Below are positions 33,645 to 41,615 of a stretch of DNA of 64,000 nucleotides, in pieces (position 1 is the first letter of the stretch; every line of letters starts with the position of its first letter). The notes under the pieces were generated by a model. It did not search any database, was not told the DNA's origin, and saw nothing but the letters and a program-made list of their open reading frames with translations. The translations under genes were made by a program, and so were the position numbers. The stretch comes from Pedobacter roseus. GTDB lineage: Bacteria; Bacteroidota; Bacteroidia; Sphingobacteriales; Sphingobacteriaceae. Location: NCBI RefSeq assembly GCF_014395225.1, contig NZ_CP060723.1, positions 4,526,001 to 4,590,000 on the forward strand, read 5' to 3'.

Positions 33645-34069
33645 TGATTTGGTTTGAGATTTATGGTTAGTAATGATGTATCAAACAGAGACTTACAAAG
33701 TGGACTTGCTTACTCTAATTTAATATTACACTAAAGGATTAACAGCATATTTGACGACAAAAAACCACGCAAACGTTTGTGTTAAAACAACTTACATTCA
33801 CCAAATATTAACTAAACAATTGTGATACATAAGTATTAATCATACAAATTAAATGTAATTTGTATAAAATTATTTTTGGGGGAGATAAGATTGATTTAGC
33901 ACTGCTAATTCACGAAAAAAACAGGAGATTAGATTTTGTTTGGGACAATGATCAATCGTTTGTGTGAAGAAAAAGGCAATCAGGAAAAATGATTTTGTAC
34001 TATCTTGAAAATAAATACAAATACCGATTAAAGCAGTTCTTAAATTTATAATTCAAAAAAACGATCAAT
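33645..34069. promoter_or_regulatory. Gene-free AT-rich region with a LacI-operator-like palindrome (33767-33782)
   Basis: ACGCAAACGTTTGTGT is palindromic apart from one mismatch and resembles the binding sites of LacI/PurR-type repressors. It lies about 125 bases upstream of the DUF3472 gene. The rest of the 425-base gap between divergent genes is AT-rich and shows no gene; the promoter of the VOC gene must lie in its right part, but I see no strong box. Confidence 0.45.
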
Positions 34070-34486
34070 ATGGAAGATTCAAAAAACTCGACTTCAGCTA
34101 CCGATACCACTCCAAAGGTGACAGGAATTGGTGGTATTTTCTTTTTCTCAGATCATCCGAAGGAAACAAAAGATTGGTATGCTAAAAATTTAGGAATCGA
34201 AATCAATGCATGGGGTTCCGTGAGTTTTGATTCCCGGAATATCAACAATCCCGAGGAAGTAGAGTCACTTCAATGGAGTCCATTTAAAAAAGGGGATGAA
34301 TATTTTTCGCCTTCAAAAAAGGAATTTATGATTAATTACCGGGTACAAAACCTTGAAGCGTTATTGGAAAAACTCAAAGAAAACGGCGTAACCATACTCG
34401 ATGAAATTGCCACTTATGATTTTGGAAAATTTATCCATATTATGGATGCTGAAGGTAATAAGATTGAGTTGTGGGAGCCTAAATAA
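34070..34486 (+). CDS. VOC (glyoxalase/bleomycin-resistance) family protein
   Basis: 138 residues. It has the VOC fold in two halves: GIGGIFFFSDHPKETKDWYAKNLGIEI, then FMINYRVQNLEALLEKLKENGVTIL and FIHIMDAEGNKIELWEP. The last strand ends in the metal-ligand Glu of 'NKIELWEP'. The substrate of such proteins cannot be read from sequence. It stands alone. Confidence 0.9.
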   Translation: MEDSKNSTSATDTTPKVTGIGGIFFFSDHPKETKDWYAKNLGIEINAWGSVSFDSRNINNPEEVESLQWSPFKKGDEYFSPSKKEFMINYRVQNLEALLEKLKENGVTILDEIATYDFGKFIHIMDAEGNKIELWEPK

Positions 34487-34502
34487 CTTATTTAATCATT
34501 TT

Positions 34503-34620
34503 TGTCATTCTGCTTGGATAGCTATCTGATCAGAATGACAAGATTTAATAGAAAGATCGTTATCTCGATCCGATAGCTATCGGATGAAGTGCAACGGAAT
34601 GGAGAGATCTTTGAACCAGA
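34503..34620. repeat. Two adjacent palindromic elements with GATAGCTATC cores
   Basis: TGTCATTCTG...CAGAATGACA (34503-34540) flanks GATAGCTATC at 34517. A second, ATCCGATAGCTATCGGAT (34568-34585), is followed by GAAGTGCAACGGAATGGAGAGATCTTTGA. These are the same building blocks as the elements at 63453 and 20302. Confidence 0.6.
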
Positions 34621-34763
34621 TAAAAAAATGGATTTATCAGCTACGTTATCTGGAACAGGGCCCATATAAAAATCGTTGTTCCTCTTCGCAATGCGTATCC
34701 TAAGGTGATTGGTAGGAAATGATCACGATCTTATCTTATATGGCACAATAAATTATAACATTT

Positions 34764-35075
34764 TTCTTCCGCTCTATGCCGCGAGGCATGATACTTTGGA
34801 GCGCCAAAGTATCCAAAGCGCTTTGTCAATCCGGCAAGGGGCCTCTTACACAAGCCCAATACACATCAAAAAAACAGCGGCACTTTGTTTTGTTCGTTAT
34901 TACATAGTGAAAGGTTTTGCAAACATTAAACACAAAACCACTGTGTTTTAGGTTTGATAGTGCTACTTATACTGTCGTGCTACTGTTTTTTTGATTTCCC
35001 CAGCCCTTGGGATTGACGGGCGTGCTTCGGTAAGGGTTGTGCTTATTTTAAAGCAAGCTATCATAGTGCCTTAAA
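34764..35075. repeat. Dispersed structured repeat, copy B (first copy at 13087-13420)
   Basis: Homologous along its length to 13087-13420. It begins CTATGCCGCGAGGCATGA with a hairpin ACTTTGGAGCGCCAAAGT, continues through TTGTCAATCCGGC and CATCAAAAAAACAGCGGCAC, and ends at TGTTTTTTTGATTTCC then TTGGGATTGACGG. The outer arms ATCAAAAAAAC and GTTTTTTTGAT are again present. The open frames across the two copies use different reading frames, so conservation is not at protein level. Confidence 0.75.
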
Positions 35076-35091
35076 AGATGGTTAAAAGATT

Positions 35092-35163
35092 GGCCAATCC
35101 ATCACAATCGGGACGACCTTCGGTGTAAACCAGGAGCTCTGAACCAGCTTAGTTAAATTCTTT
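35092..35163 (-). pseudogene. Decayed tRNA-Val copy
   Basis: Minus-strand reading AGCTGGTTCAGAGCTCC-TGGTTTACACC matches the D-arm and anticodon arm (anticodon TAC) of the two intact tRNA-Val genes next to it. The acceptor and T-arm no longer pair (GTCCCGATTGTGATGG in place of GTCGGGGGTTCGAACCC). It follows the intact gene and its terminator, so it is a third, inactive copy of the array. Confidence 0.75.
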
Positions 35164-35170
35164 CAGTTAC

Positions 35171-35202
35171 AAAAAAGCCTCTCAGTAAATTGAAAGGCTT
35201 TA
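35171..35202 (-). terminator. Terminator of the tRNA-Val gene at 35205
   Basis: On the minus strand AGCCTTTC pairs with GAGAGGCT and is followed by six T. It begins a few bases after the 3' end of the tRNA. Confidence 0.8.
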
Positions 35203-35204
35203 AA

Positions 35205-35282
35205 TGGTGGGAAATGAGGGGTTCGAACCCCCGACCCCCTCGGTGTAAACGAGGTGCTCTGAACCAGCTGAGCTAATTTCCC
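35205..35282 (-). tRNA. tRNA-Val (anticodon TAC), CCA encoded
   Basis: Cloverleaf: acceptor GGGAAAT/ATTTCCC, D-arm GCTC...GAGC with AGCTGGTTCA, anticodon stem CCTCG/CGAGG with loop TTTACAC (anticodon TAC, Val), T-arm GGGGG-TTCGAAC-CCCCT-like, discriminator A at 35208 and CCA at 35207-35205. The body is the same as the copy at 35342-35416. The end with CCA in the genome differs from that copy. Confidence 0.93.
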
Positions 35283-35311
35283 TTTTCAGGTGTATTTTAA
35301 AGTTTGATAAA

Positions 35312-35341
35312 AAAGCCTTCCAGTAAAACTGAAAGGCTTAG
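35312..35341 (-). terminator. Terminator between the two tRNA-Val genes
   Basis: Minus strand: AGCCTTTCAG pairs with CTGGAAGGCT around a short AT loop, then TTTTTT. It is a near-duplicate of the hairpin after the other tRNA, so the tRNA and its terminator were duplicated together. Confidence 0.8.
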
Positions 35342-35416
35342 TGGGAAATGAGGGGTTCGAACCCCCGACCCCCTCGGTGTAAACGAGGTGCTCTGAACCA
35401 GCTGAGCTAATTTCCC
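35342..35416 (-). tRNA. tRNA-Val (anticodon TAC), CCA not encoded
   Basis: Identical cloverleaf to the neighbouring gene: acceptor GGGAAAT/ATTTCCC, anticodon loop TTTACAC (TAC, Val), T-loop TTCGAAC, discriminator A. It is followed by CTA and not CCA, so CCA must be added enzymatically. A good promoter lies at 35463-35492. Confidence 0.93.
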
Positions 35417-35462
35417 TTTTATAATTTGTCAAACTTAATGCCCCATCCTCCGTTTGGGAATG

Positions 35463-35492
35463 CAAATATAGCGCTATAAAACTGTTCTGCAA
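35463..35492 (-). promoter_or_regulatory. Promoter of the tRNA-Val genes (perfect Bacteroidota type)
   Basis: On the minus strand TTG (35490-35492) is followed by exactly 19 bases and TATATTTG (35463-35470), a full match to TTG-N19-TAnnTTTG. It lies 46 bases before the tRNA 5' end, after the recO stop. Transcription runs from here through both tRNA genes. Confidence 0.8.
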
Positions 35493-35510
35493 ATCTTTTT
35501 TTCTTTTTTT

Positions 35511-36236
35511 TCAACTTAATAAAGTTTCGAGGATTTTATGCGATTGAACCACCCCAAAAGAGGCCGTATGTAAGGTATAGAAAACCAATATCTTATCTAA
35601 CAAAAAGCGCCGCTGGGTATTGCTTAACTTTATTTCAGAAATTTTTTCGAGCGGTGAATTAAACAACGAAATAAAACCATTCGCATCATCTAACTGGAGG
35701 TAATTAGAGTGAATTGGCAACCGTGAAGTAAATTCTCCTTCCTGTAAATCGAAATAAATCTGATCGTTCCTTCTTTTTCCGTTAGGAGAAAAGCCTAAAA
35801 ATCTTGTAAGTTTTAATAAAAAGGATAAATGAAAATTTGGGTTTATCTCTTCCACCTCGTCAAACCAGGCGATTGAATTGAAAATGTAATCGAATAAACT
35901 TTCATCAGCCGATTGCTGCCGGATGCTTTTATACAGCACCTCATTTAAAAAAATAACAATGCTGGTTTTAATCACATCATAAGGGATACTCTTAAAAACA
36001 GGCGTTTGCCGCACTTCCGATATCCGCTGAATATTGGTATTTACTTTATGATAAACCACCATATCCAACAAATGTAGCGACTGCAACATGTTCATTTTAA
36101 TCTTGGCCTTCGGTTTTTTAACTCCATTAATAAGGTAAGATTGCATTCCGAATTTATCGGTAAGCACCTGAACCACCACACTGCTTTCGCTGTAATCGGT
36201 GGTCTTTAATACAATACCTCTAACTTTGTGTAACAT
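35511..36236 (-). CDS. recO: DNA repair protein RecO
   Basis: 241 residues, the usual RecO length. N-terminal OB fold: LHKVRGIVLKTTDYSESSVVVQVLTDKFGMQSYLINGVKKPK, then the helical domain with FLNEVLYKSIRQQSADESLFDYI and LTRFLGFSPNG. RecO assists RecA loading on SSB-coated single-stranded DNA with RecR. The four-Cys zinc site of many RecO proteins is not present here, as in other Bacteroidota. A -7-type box TAAATTTG (complement of 36275-36282) lies 39 bases upstream. Confidence 0.95.
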   Translation of the reverse strand: MLHKVRGIVLKTTDYSESSVVVQVLTDKFGMQSYLINGVKKPKAKIKMNMLQSLHLLDMVVYHKVNTNIQRISEVRQTPVFKSIPYDVIKTSIVIFLNEVLYKSIRQQSADESLFDYIFNSIAWFDEVEEINPNFHLSFLLKLTRFLGFSPNGKRRNDQIYFDLQEGEFTSRLPIHSNYLQLDDANGFISLFNSPLEKISEIKLSNTQRRFLLDKILVFYTLHTASFGVVQSHKILETLLS

Positions 36237-36318
36237 GCTGCTAAAACAATTTTTTCAAAAGTATGTTATTTGTGCAAATTTAATTGCGCAAAAAGTAATC
36301 GTGTTTTACAAATAAGAT

Positions 36319-36326
36319 TAGTTTTG
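36319..36326 (+). promoter_or_regulatory. -7 promoter box of the MMPL-type exporter gene
   Basis: TAGTTTTG matches TAnnTTTG and is 26 bases upstream of the ATG at 36352. No TTG at the right spacing is seen, so the -33 box is weak. Confidence 0.45.
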
Positions 36327-36351
36327 CCATTATTATTAAACTAAGCTGCAC

Positions 36352-38703
36352 ATGTGGGTTAAGCTATCGAGATTTATTCTTCAGAACCGTATCGCAATCA
36401 TCGTATTTTTCGTTTTAGGAACCGTTTTTATGGCTTATCAGGCCAAAAATGTAAAACTCTCCTACACAGGAAGCAAAATCCTGCCCGTTACCGATAGCGC
36501 ATTTGTTAAATACAATGCTTTTAAAAAGACTTTTGGTGAAGATGGAAGTGTAATGGTGGTGGGGATACAATCGCCCGATATTTTTAAAAAGGAAGTGTAC
36601 AACCAATGGGTACAACTTTCTAACGAAATCCAGAAATTAAAAGGCATTAAACAAGTATTATCTTCAGGACGCATTTTTCAACTTGAAAAAGATACCGTCA
36701 ACCAAAAATTTGTTTTAAAACCGCTTCCTGGTGGTCTGGTTAAAACCGATAGTGAAATGGATTCAATTAAAAAAGCCATTTATGGTAATCCCTTTTTCGA
36801 AGGATTGGTTTATAACCGCCAGAATGCCACGCTAATGGCCATTACTTTCGATACCAGAATCTTAAATACCGCCGAACGCAATCCTATTTTAAAAGAAATC
36901 GAAGCCAAAGCAAAAGCTTTTCAGGCTTCGACTAAAATTCAGGTACATATTTCCGGTTTGCCTTATATCCGTACAGCAGTAAGTAAATTGGTAAGTAACG
37001 AATTCGTATTGTTCCTGGGTTTATCAATCCTGGTTTCAGCCTTAATCTTATTGTTTTTCTTCAAAAAATTCTATGCCGTATTCTTCCCTATTTTAGTGGT
37101 GATAATGGGTGTAATCTGGAGTATTGGTACTTTGGTATTGTTCGGCTTCGAACTAACTATTTTAACAGGATTGATTCCACCACTAATTGTGATTATCGGT
37201 ATTCCGAACAGTATTTTATTACTGAACAAATACCAGAATGAGCTGCGCAAACATGGTGATAAACAAAAGGCGCTAAGTATTACGATTGAAAGAATTGCTA
37301 TTACTACTTTAATTGCAAATATTACCGCAGCCATTGGTTTTGGGGTACTTTATTTTACCGGAAGTGAGCTGCTCATGCAGTTTGGCAGTGTGGCCTCTAT
37401 CAATGTGATGGTTACCTGGCTGATGTGTTTATGTTTAATACCGATTATTTTCAGCTACTTACCGGCACCAAAACTTAAACCACAAACTCATATTGATGAA
37501 GGTTTTCTGCATAAATTATTGGTTAAAACCGATACCCTTGTTCAGCACAAAAGTGGCTTGATTTATATCGGGACAATCATTATATCGATTATTGCTTTTA
37601 TCGGGGTAATGAAAATCAACGTTAATGGATATGTGGTTGATGATCTTCCAAAAAATTCCGAAATTTTAACTGATCTTAAATTTTTTGAGAAAAATTTTGA
37701 GGGCATTTTACCTTTAGAGGTAAGTGTAGATACGAAGAAAAAGAATGGCGTTTTCAATTTAACCAACCTGAAAAGAATGGAAAAACTGGAGAAAATGATT
37801 TCGGCTTATCCGGAGTTTTCGCGTTCTATTTCGGTAAATATGGGATTGAAATATGCTACACAGGCCTTCTACAATAATGATTCAACTTTTTTCCGTCTGC
37901 CGGATAACTTAGAAAAGAATTTTATTTTAGCTTACATCGCCAATGGCGGAAAAGGAAACGCAAGTTTGTTGACGAACTTTATCAGCAAAGGGAACCAGAG
38001 TACAAGGATCAGCTTCCAAATGGCCGATGTGGGTTCGAAACGTTTGGATGCGATTATGGCGGAGCTAAAACCAAGGATCGATAGCATTTTGCCTCCATCT
38101 AAATTTGATGTAGAATTGACCGGATCGAGCATTATCTTTTCGAAAGGAACAGATTATATGTTAAGGCATTTGGTAGAGAGTATTGCGCTTGCCATTGTAT
38201 TAATATCGCTTTTAAGGCTGGCGCAGTTTAAGAGTTTGGGTATTATGTTTATTTCACTATTGCCAAACATTGTTCCTTTAATTATTACCGCAGGAATTAT
38301 GGGCTATTTTGGAATTTCGTTAAAACCCTCTACCATTTTAATTTTCACCATTGCCTTTGGCCTGGCATCCGATCAGACAATTTATTTCCTTACACGTTAT
38401 CAGCAGGAATTAAACCTGACAAATTTCAGTGTACCCAAAGTAATTACGGATACGATTACCGAAACCGGTGTAAGTATGACGCACATTGCCCTGATCTTAT
38501 TCTTTGGCTTCGGAATTTTTACGGCCTCTACCTTCGGTGGAACAGTGGTGTTGGGATTGCTTCTTTCTATAACGCTATTGGTTGCTTTAATTTTCAATTT
38601 AACTTTATTGCCTGCACTGGTATTGTGGTTAGATAAAAAGAAAGTAAGAAAAGTAATTTCTGATGAAGAATCAGCGAAAAATGCTGGTGAGTTTGACCAC
38701 TAA
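36352..38703 (+). CDS. RND-superfamily MMPL-type (HAE3-like) transporter
   Basis: 783 residues, two repeats of one TM helix, a large periplasmic loop and five TM helices. TM1 is at about 13-30; cluster two at about 215-375 (LFLGLSILVSALILLFFF and GLIPPLIVIIGIPNSILLLNKYQNEL); third TM helix at about 400-420; last cluster about 605-765 (ILIFTIAFGLASDQTIYFLTRYQQEL). The GxPNSI/D and ASDQTIYF segments take the place of the proton-relay Asp region of RND exporters. Related proteins export hydrophobic lipids or hopanoids. Alone, with its own promoter; ends at a shared terminator with the convergent surface-repeat gene. Confidence 0.88.
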   Translation: MWVKLSRFILQNRIAIIVFFVLGTVFMAYQAKNVKLSYTGSKILPVTDSAFVKYNAFKKTFGEDGSVMVVGIQSPDIFKKEVYNQWVQLSNEIQKLKGIKQVLSSGRIFQLEKDTVNQKFVLKPLPGGLVKTDSEMDSIKKAIYGNPFFEGLVYNRQNATLMAITFDTRILNTAERNPILKEIEAKAKAFQASTKIQVHISGLPYIRTAVSKLVSNEFVLFLGLSILVSALILLFFFKKFYAVFFPILVVIMGVIWSIGTLVLFGFELTILTGLIPPLIVIIGIPNSILLLNKYQNELRKHGDKQKALSITIERIAITTLIANITAAIGFGVLYFTGSELLMQFGSVASINVMVTWLMCLCLIPIIFSYLPAPKLKPQTHIDEGFLHKLLVKTDTLVQHKSGLIYIGTIIISIIAFIGVMKINVNGYVVDDLPKNSEILTDLKFFEKNFEGILPLEVSVDTKKKNGVFNLTNLKRMEKLEKMISAYPEFSRSISVNMGLKYATQAFYNNDSTFFRLPDNLEKNFILAYIANGGKGNASLLTNFISKGNQSTRISFQMADVGSKRLDAIMAELKPRIDSILPPSKFDVELTGSSIIFSKGTDYMLRHLVESIALAIVLISLLRLAQFKSLGIMFISLLPNIVPLIITAGIMGYFGISLKPSTILIFTIAFGLASDQTIYFLTRYQQELNLTNFSVPKVITDTITETGVSMTHIALILFFGFGIFTASTFGGTVVLGLLLSITLLVALIFNLTLLPALVLWLDKKKVRKVISDEESAKNAGEFDH

Positions 38704-38769
38704 AATCAGTTAGGAGTTAGGCGTTTGGAGATTGGAGTTTTGGAAGCCTAAATTAACACGATATTATTA

Positions 38770-38795
38770 TAGCCTCGGGTTTAAACCCAAGGCTA
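38770..38795. terminator. Palindromic terminator between convergent genes (same palindrome at 44899)
   Basis: TAGCCTCGGGTTT and AAACCCAAGGCTA form a 13-bp stem with one G-T type mismatch, then TTTTTATAA. It lies between the plus-strand MMPL gene stop and the minus-strand surface-repeat gene stop. The core AGCC-nn-GGGTTTAAACCC recurs at 44899-44926. Confidence 0.8.
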
Positions 38796-38798
38796 TTT

Positions 38799-40655
38799 TT
38801 ATAAAATCACAATTCCAACATTCCAACCTATCCAACCAGTATATCTCGAATCCTTAAAGGTAAAATCCCGATGTTTTTCCTGTAAAAGGCCAAATTCTCC
38901 GATTTTAGTGTTTTGCATGGTGTAATACACATTAACCGATGGACCACCCTGAATAGCCAGCCATTTATTTAACCTGATGTTGACCGGAAGTTCAAATTTA
39001 TTTAACAGGTTCAGGTAATCCCAACTACCCTGATATACATATTGACTGCTGATTTCAGGGTTTAATGAAACACTACGGAATAGTTTCATTTCCTTTCCAA
39101 AGCCCAGTCCGCCAGTATAAATTTTATCTGCTGATTTTTTGTTTGTACCGAACATCAGCATATTATATAAACGTTTGCTTCCACCTTTATAAGCCACATT
39201 ATAATTAGTGCTTTCATTTGTACCAAAGCTAAATTTATGATAGCCTTTTAAAGCTACATTTATCAAACCGATGGAATAACCATCATTTTTATTCGAAACA
39301 TTTAATATTCCTAATTGAACACCTTTCAAATTATTCGCATAATTAATTGCACCAATTTGCAATCCGCTAGCCATTTTTCCGGTAAAATTTGTTAGCGCTG
39401 CAAGATTTATCCCGCTGCTCTCTTTGTTGATATTGGCAATACCACCAATCTGAATTCCACTTGTTCTACCACTTACTATATTGCCACCAACTCCGATCTG
39501 AACTCCTTTTGTATCCTGACCAACCAAATTAAATGCCCCTGTTTGCCAGCCTTTCAAGGTTCCTCCTATTGTATTAAGGCCAGCAGAAAATTGTGCTCCC
39601 TTTAAATTATTTTTAACGTTATTATATATGCCTCCAATTTGCAAGCCCTCAAAATCTTTACTAACATGGTTATGAGCTAACGCAACCTGCATAGCATTTA
39701 CACTGCCGTTTACATGATTAAAGAAACCTGCAATTTGAATTCCACGAACATTTCCTCCTACTAAATTAAAACCACCTGCAAACTGAAAATACTGGACGTC
39801 ACTTTTATCGATATTGAAGCCAAAACCAATTTCCGCACCATCTACACCAGCACTATAAGCGCCGATTACATTAAGCGAAAATTTGTTCACCACCTGCCCG
39901 CTTAGTGAACCATGAGAGTTTAGCTTTGGGATTAGTGAAAACTGAAATGGAGCTTTAGAAATAAAACCACCGATATTAATCGATTGGATTTTTTGTTGGG
40001 CTGTAATCAAGGCATTGCCCAGCCATGTATTTTCTACATCGTCCAAATTTTCACTGATAAATCGCTCAGCAGGGCTTTCCTTTTTATTGCTAATGTTTAC
40101 CTCGGCCAAAAAATGAGTAATGGTCGATTTGTAGTTTTCTTTGCTTACGGTTAGCGATATGGGTTGTGTAATGTTTTTTAACCGCATCGAAAAATAACCG
40201 TTCCCATCGGATATTTCGGAAACCAGCAGATTTTTCTCATAAATACTGGCATCCTGGATCGGTTTATTGGTCCGTTTATCCACCACCTGCCCTGAAATGG
40301 TGTAAAGTTCTGGATTACCAACCGATTCGTTGACCAGCAAAACCAGTTCAAGTGGTGCATACCTGATAATCACAAAATTACCCGATTGGCGGTATTCGAA
40401 CCGATGACTCAATAATTTATCCAGTGCCTCAGCAATGTTCAGGTTATTTTCGTGAATACTCACCAAACTATCAACCGGCAATATATTGCTGTTATAAGAA
40501 AACCTGAAACCACCTTTCTCTTCAATGGCAGCTAAAACAGCACTTAATTTCTGCCGCTCTATATTGAGGGAAATATTTCTTGATAAAGTAGATTGTGCTT
40601 TTACCAGAGAACAGAAAATGAGGAGGAAAAAAGCAGTAATTTTGAGCGCACGCAT
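38799..40655 (-). CDS. STN/CarboxypepD-reg protein with surface repeats (LA_2272-like)
   Basis: 618 residues. Signal peptide to VKA (20); STN domain about 28-100 (NIERQKLSAVLAAIEEKGGFRF, LNIAEALDKLLSHRFEYRQ); carboxypeptidase-regulatory-like domain about 118-190 (ISGQVVDKRTNKPIQDASIY). Then residues about 255-468 hold about 12 repeats of 14-16 residues of the form GxQIGxxxNxVxxx (GIQIAGFFNHVNGS, GLQIGGIYNNVKNN, GVQIGVGGNIVSGR, GLQIGAINYANN), which suggest a beta-solenoid or barrel surface, as in LA_2272-type repeat proteins. There is no plug or TonB-dependent barrel although the gene is third in a sigma-FecR-STN operon (5 bases after FecR). Probably an outer-membrane sensor or surface protein; function unknown. 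Confidence 0.8.
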   Translation of the reverse strand: MRALKITAFFLLIFCSLVKAQSTLSRNISLNIERQKLSAVLAAIEEKGGFRFSYNSNILPVDSLVSIHENNLNIAEALDKLLSHRFEYRQSGNFVIIRYAPLELVLLVNESVGNPELYTISGQVVDKRTNKPIQDASIYEKNLLVSEISDGNGYFSMRLKNITQPISLTVSKENYKSTITHFLAEVNISNKKESPAERFISENLDDVENTWLGNALITAQQKIQSINIGGFISKAPFQFSLIPKLNSHGSLSGQVVNKFSLNVIGAYSAGVDGAEIGFGFNIDKSDVQYFQFAGGFNLVGGNVRGIQIAGFFNHVNGSVNAMQVALAHNHVSKDFEGLQIGGIYNNVKNNLKGAQFSAGLNTIGGTLKGWQTGAFNLVGQDTKGVQIGVGGNIVSGRTSGIQIGGIANINKESSGINLAALTNFTGKMASGLQIGAINYANNLKGVQLGILNVSNKNDGYSIGLINVALKGYHKFSFGTNESTNYNVAYKGGSKRLYNMLMFGTNKKSADKIYTGGLGFGKEMKLFRSVSLNPEISSQYVYQGSWDYLNLLNKFELPVNIRLNKWLAIQGGPSVNVYYTMQNTKIGEFGLLQEKHRDFTFKDSRYTGWIGWNVGIVIL

Positions 40656-40660
40656 AGGTA

Positions 40661-41611
40661 TTATTTGAGTTTAATCACATTCTGCCCATATTCTACCTTT
40701 ATTTTAAAAGTTTCGGCAATTACATTCAGGATTTCTTTAAGCGATTCGTTTTTAAAAGTCGTACTGATCGGGAGTGTCTTTAAAGATGGGTTCACGATTA
40801 CAATATTACTTTTAAATTTTTCATTGAGTACCGTAACCAGTTCGCTAAGTGGTGTGGCATCACAAATCAGTTCGTTGGTATAATAGTAATTGTACAGTTT
40901 GCCCTGATTTTCACCTTTGGTTAAATGCACCTGATTTTGAAATACCTCTACTTTTTCCCCGGCAGTTAAACGCACACTGTCTTTCTGGTTATTCACCTTA
41001 ACAATACCGCTTTCTACAATTACGATGGTTCCTTTTTCATCACCTTTTACATTAAACGCCGTTCCTACAACAGTTACCTGAACATTGTTAATGCTGATGA
41101 TAAAAGGTTTCGATTTATCGGCACTCACTTTAAAAAATGCTTCTCCTTTTAATTTTACAGCGCGGGTTTTATTAAAAAAACCACCGACAAAGGATATGGA
41201 AGACTGTTTGTTTAATATGGCAGTAGAACCATCAGGCAAAACCTGCGTTAATGTATTTAAGCCACTGTTTACGCTTAATTTGTTACCAACTAGATTATTA
41301 TAACAAAATAAACCTGCACTAAAAATAATGGCAATTATCGCCGCCCAACGTAAAAGGAATGCATAATTAATTGATTTTTTCTCGCGCTGCAAACGGATGT
41401 TTAACCTTTCCAAAGCCTGATGTTCGTTTATAGAATGGTCAATCTGAAGTTTGCTTTTCTCCAGAATCATCCTGAAGTCCTCCAGCTGCTTATGGTGATC
41501 CGGATTTGATGCTGCCCACGCTTCAACCTGCTCACTTTCGGGCACAGTAGCCTCTCCAAGCAGGTATTTTGCCAGCAAATCATCGTTAATATTTGTATAG
41601 TTTTTATCCAT
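40661..41611 (-). CDS. FecR-family anti-sigma factor
   Basis: 316 residues. Cytosolic N-terminal helix bundle (1-80, DDLLAKYLLGEATVPESEQVEAW), one TM helix (about 84-107), a FecR beta-domain (about 115-210, LPDGSTAILNKQSSISF... KGEAFFKVSADKSKPFII) and a C-terminal DUF4974 domain (about 245-313), related to STN. In Bacteroidota FecR holds the ECF sigma at the membrane until a signal comes from an outer-membrane protein with an STN domain. Here that partner should be the surface-repeat protein encoded 5 bases downstream. The sigma gene lies 4 bases upstream: a compact three-gene operon. Confidence 0.93.
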   Translation of the reverse strand: MDKNYTNINDDLLAKYLLGEATVPESEQVEAWAASNPDHHKQLEDFRMILEKSKLQIDHSINEHQALERLNIRLQREKKSINYAFLLRWAAIIAIIFSAGLFCYNNLVGNKLSVNSGLNTLTQVLPDGSTAILNKQSSISFVGGFFNKTRAVKLKGEAFFKVSADKSKPFIISINNVQVTVVGTAFNVKGDEKGTIVIVESGIVKVNNQKDSVRLTAGEKVEVFQNQVHLTKGENQGKLYNYYYTNELICDATPLSELVTVLNEKFKSNIVIVNPSLKTLPISTTFKNESLKEILNVIAETFKIKVEYGQNVIKLK

Positions 41612-41615
41612 CAGC

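Noticed and set aside
34709..34951. Plus-strand open frame of 80 codons over structured repeat copy B
   Set aside because: Frame not the one open in copy A, and no protein character.
35286..35492. Minus-strand frame of 68 codons
   Set aside because: It reads through a tRNA gene and its promoter.
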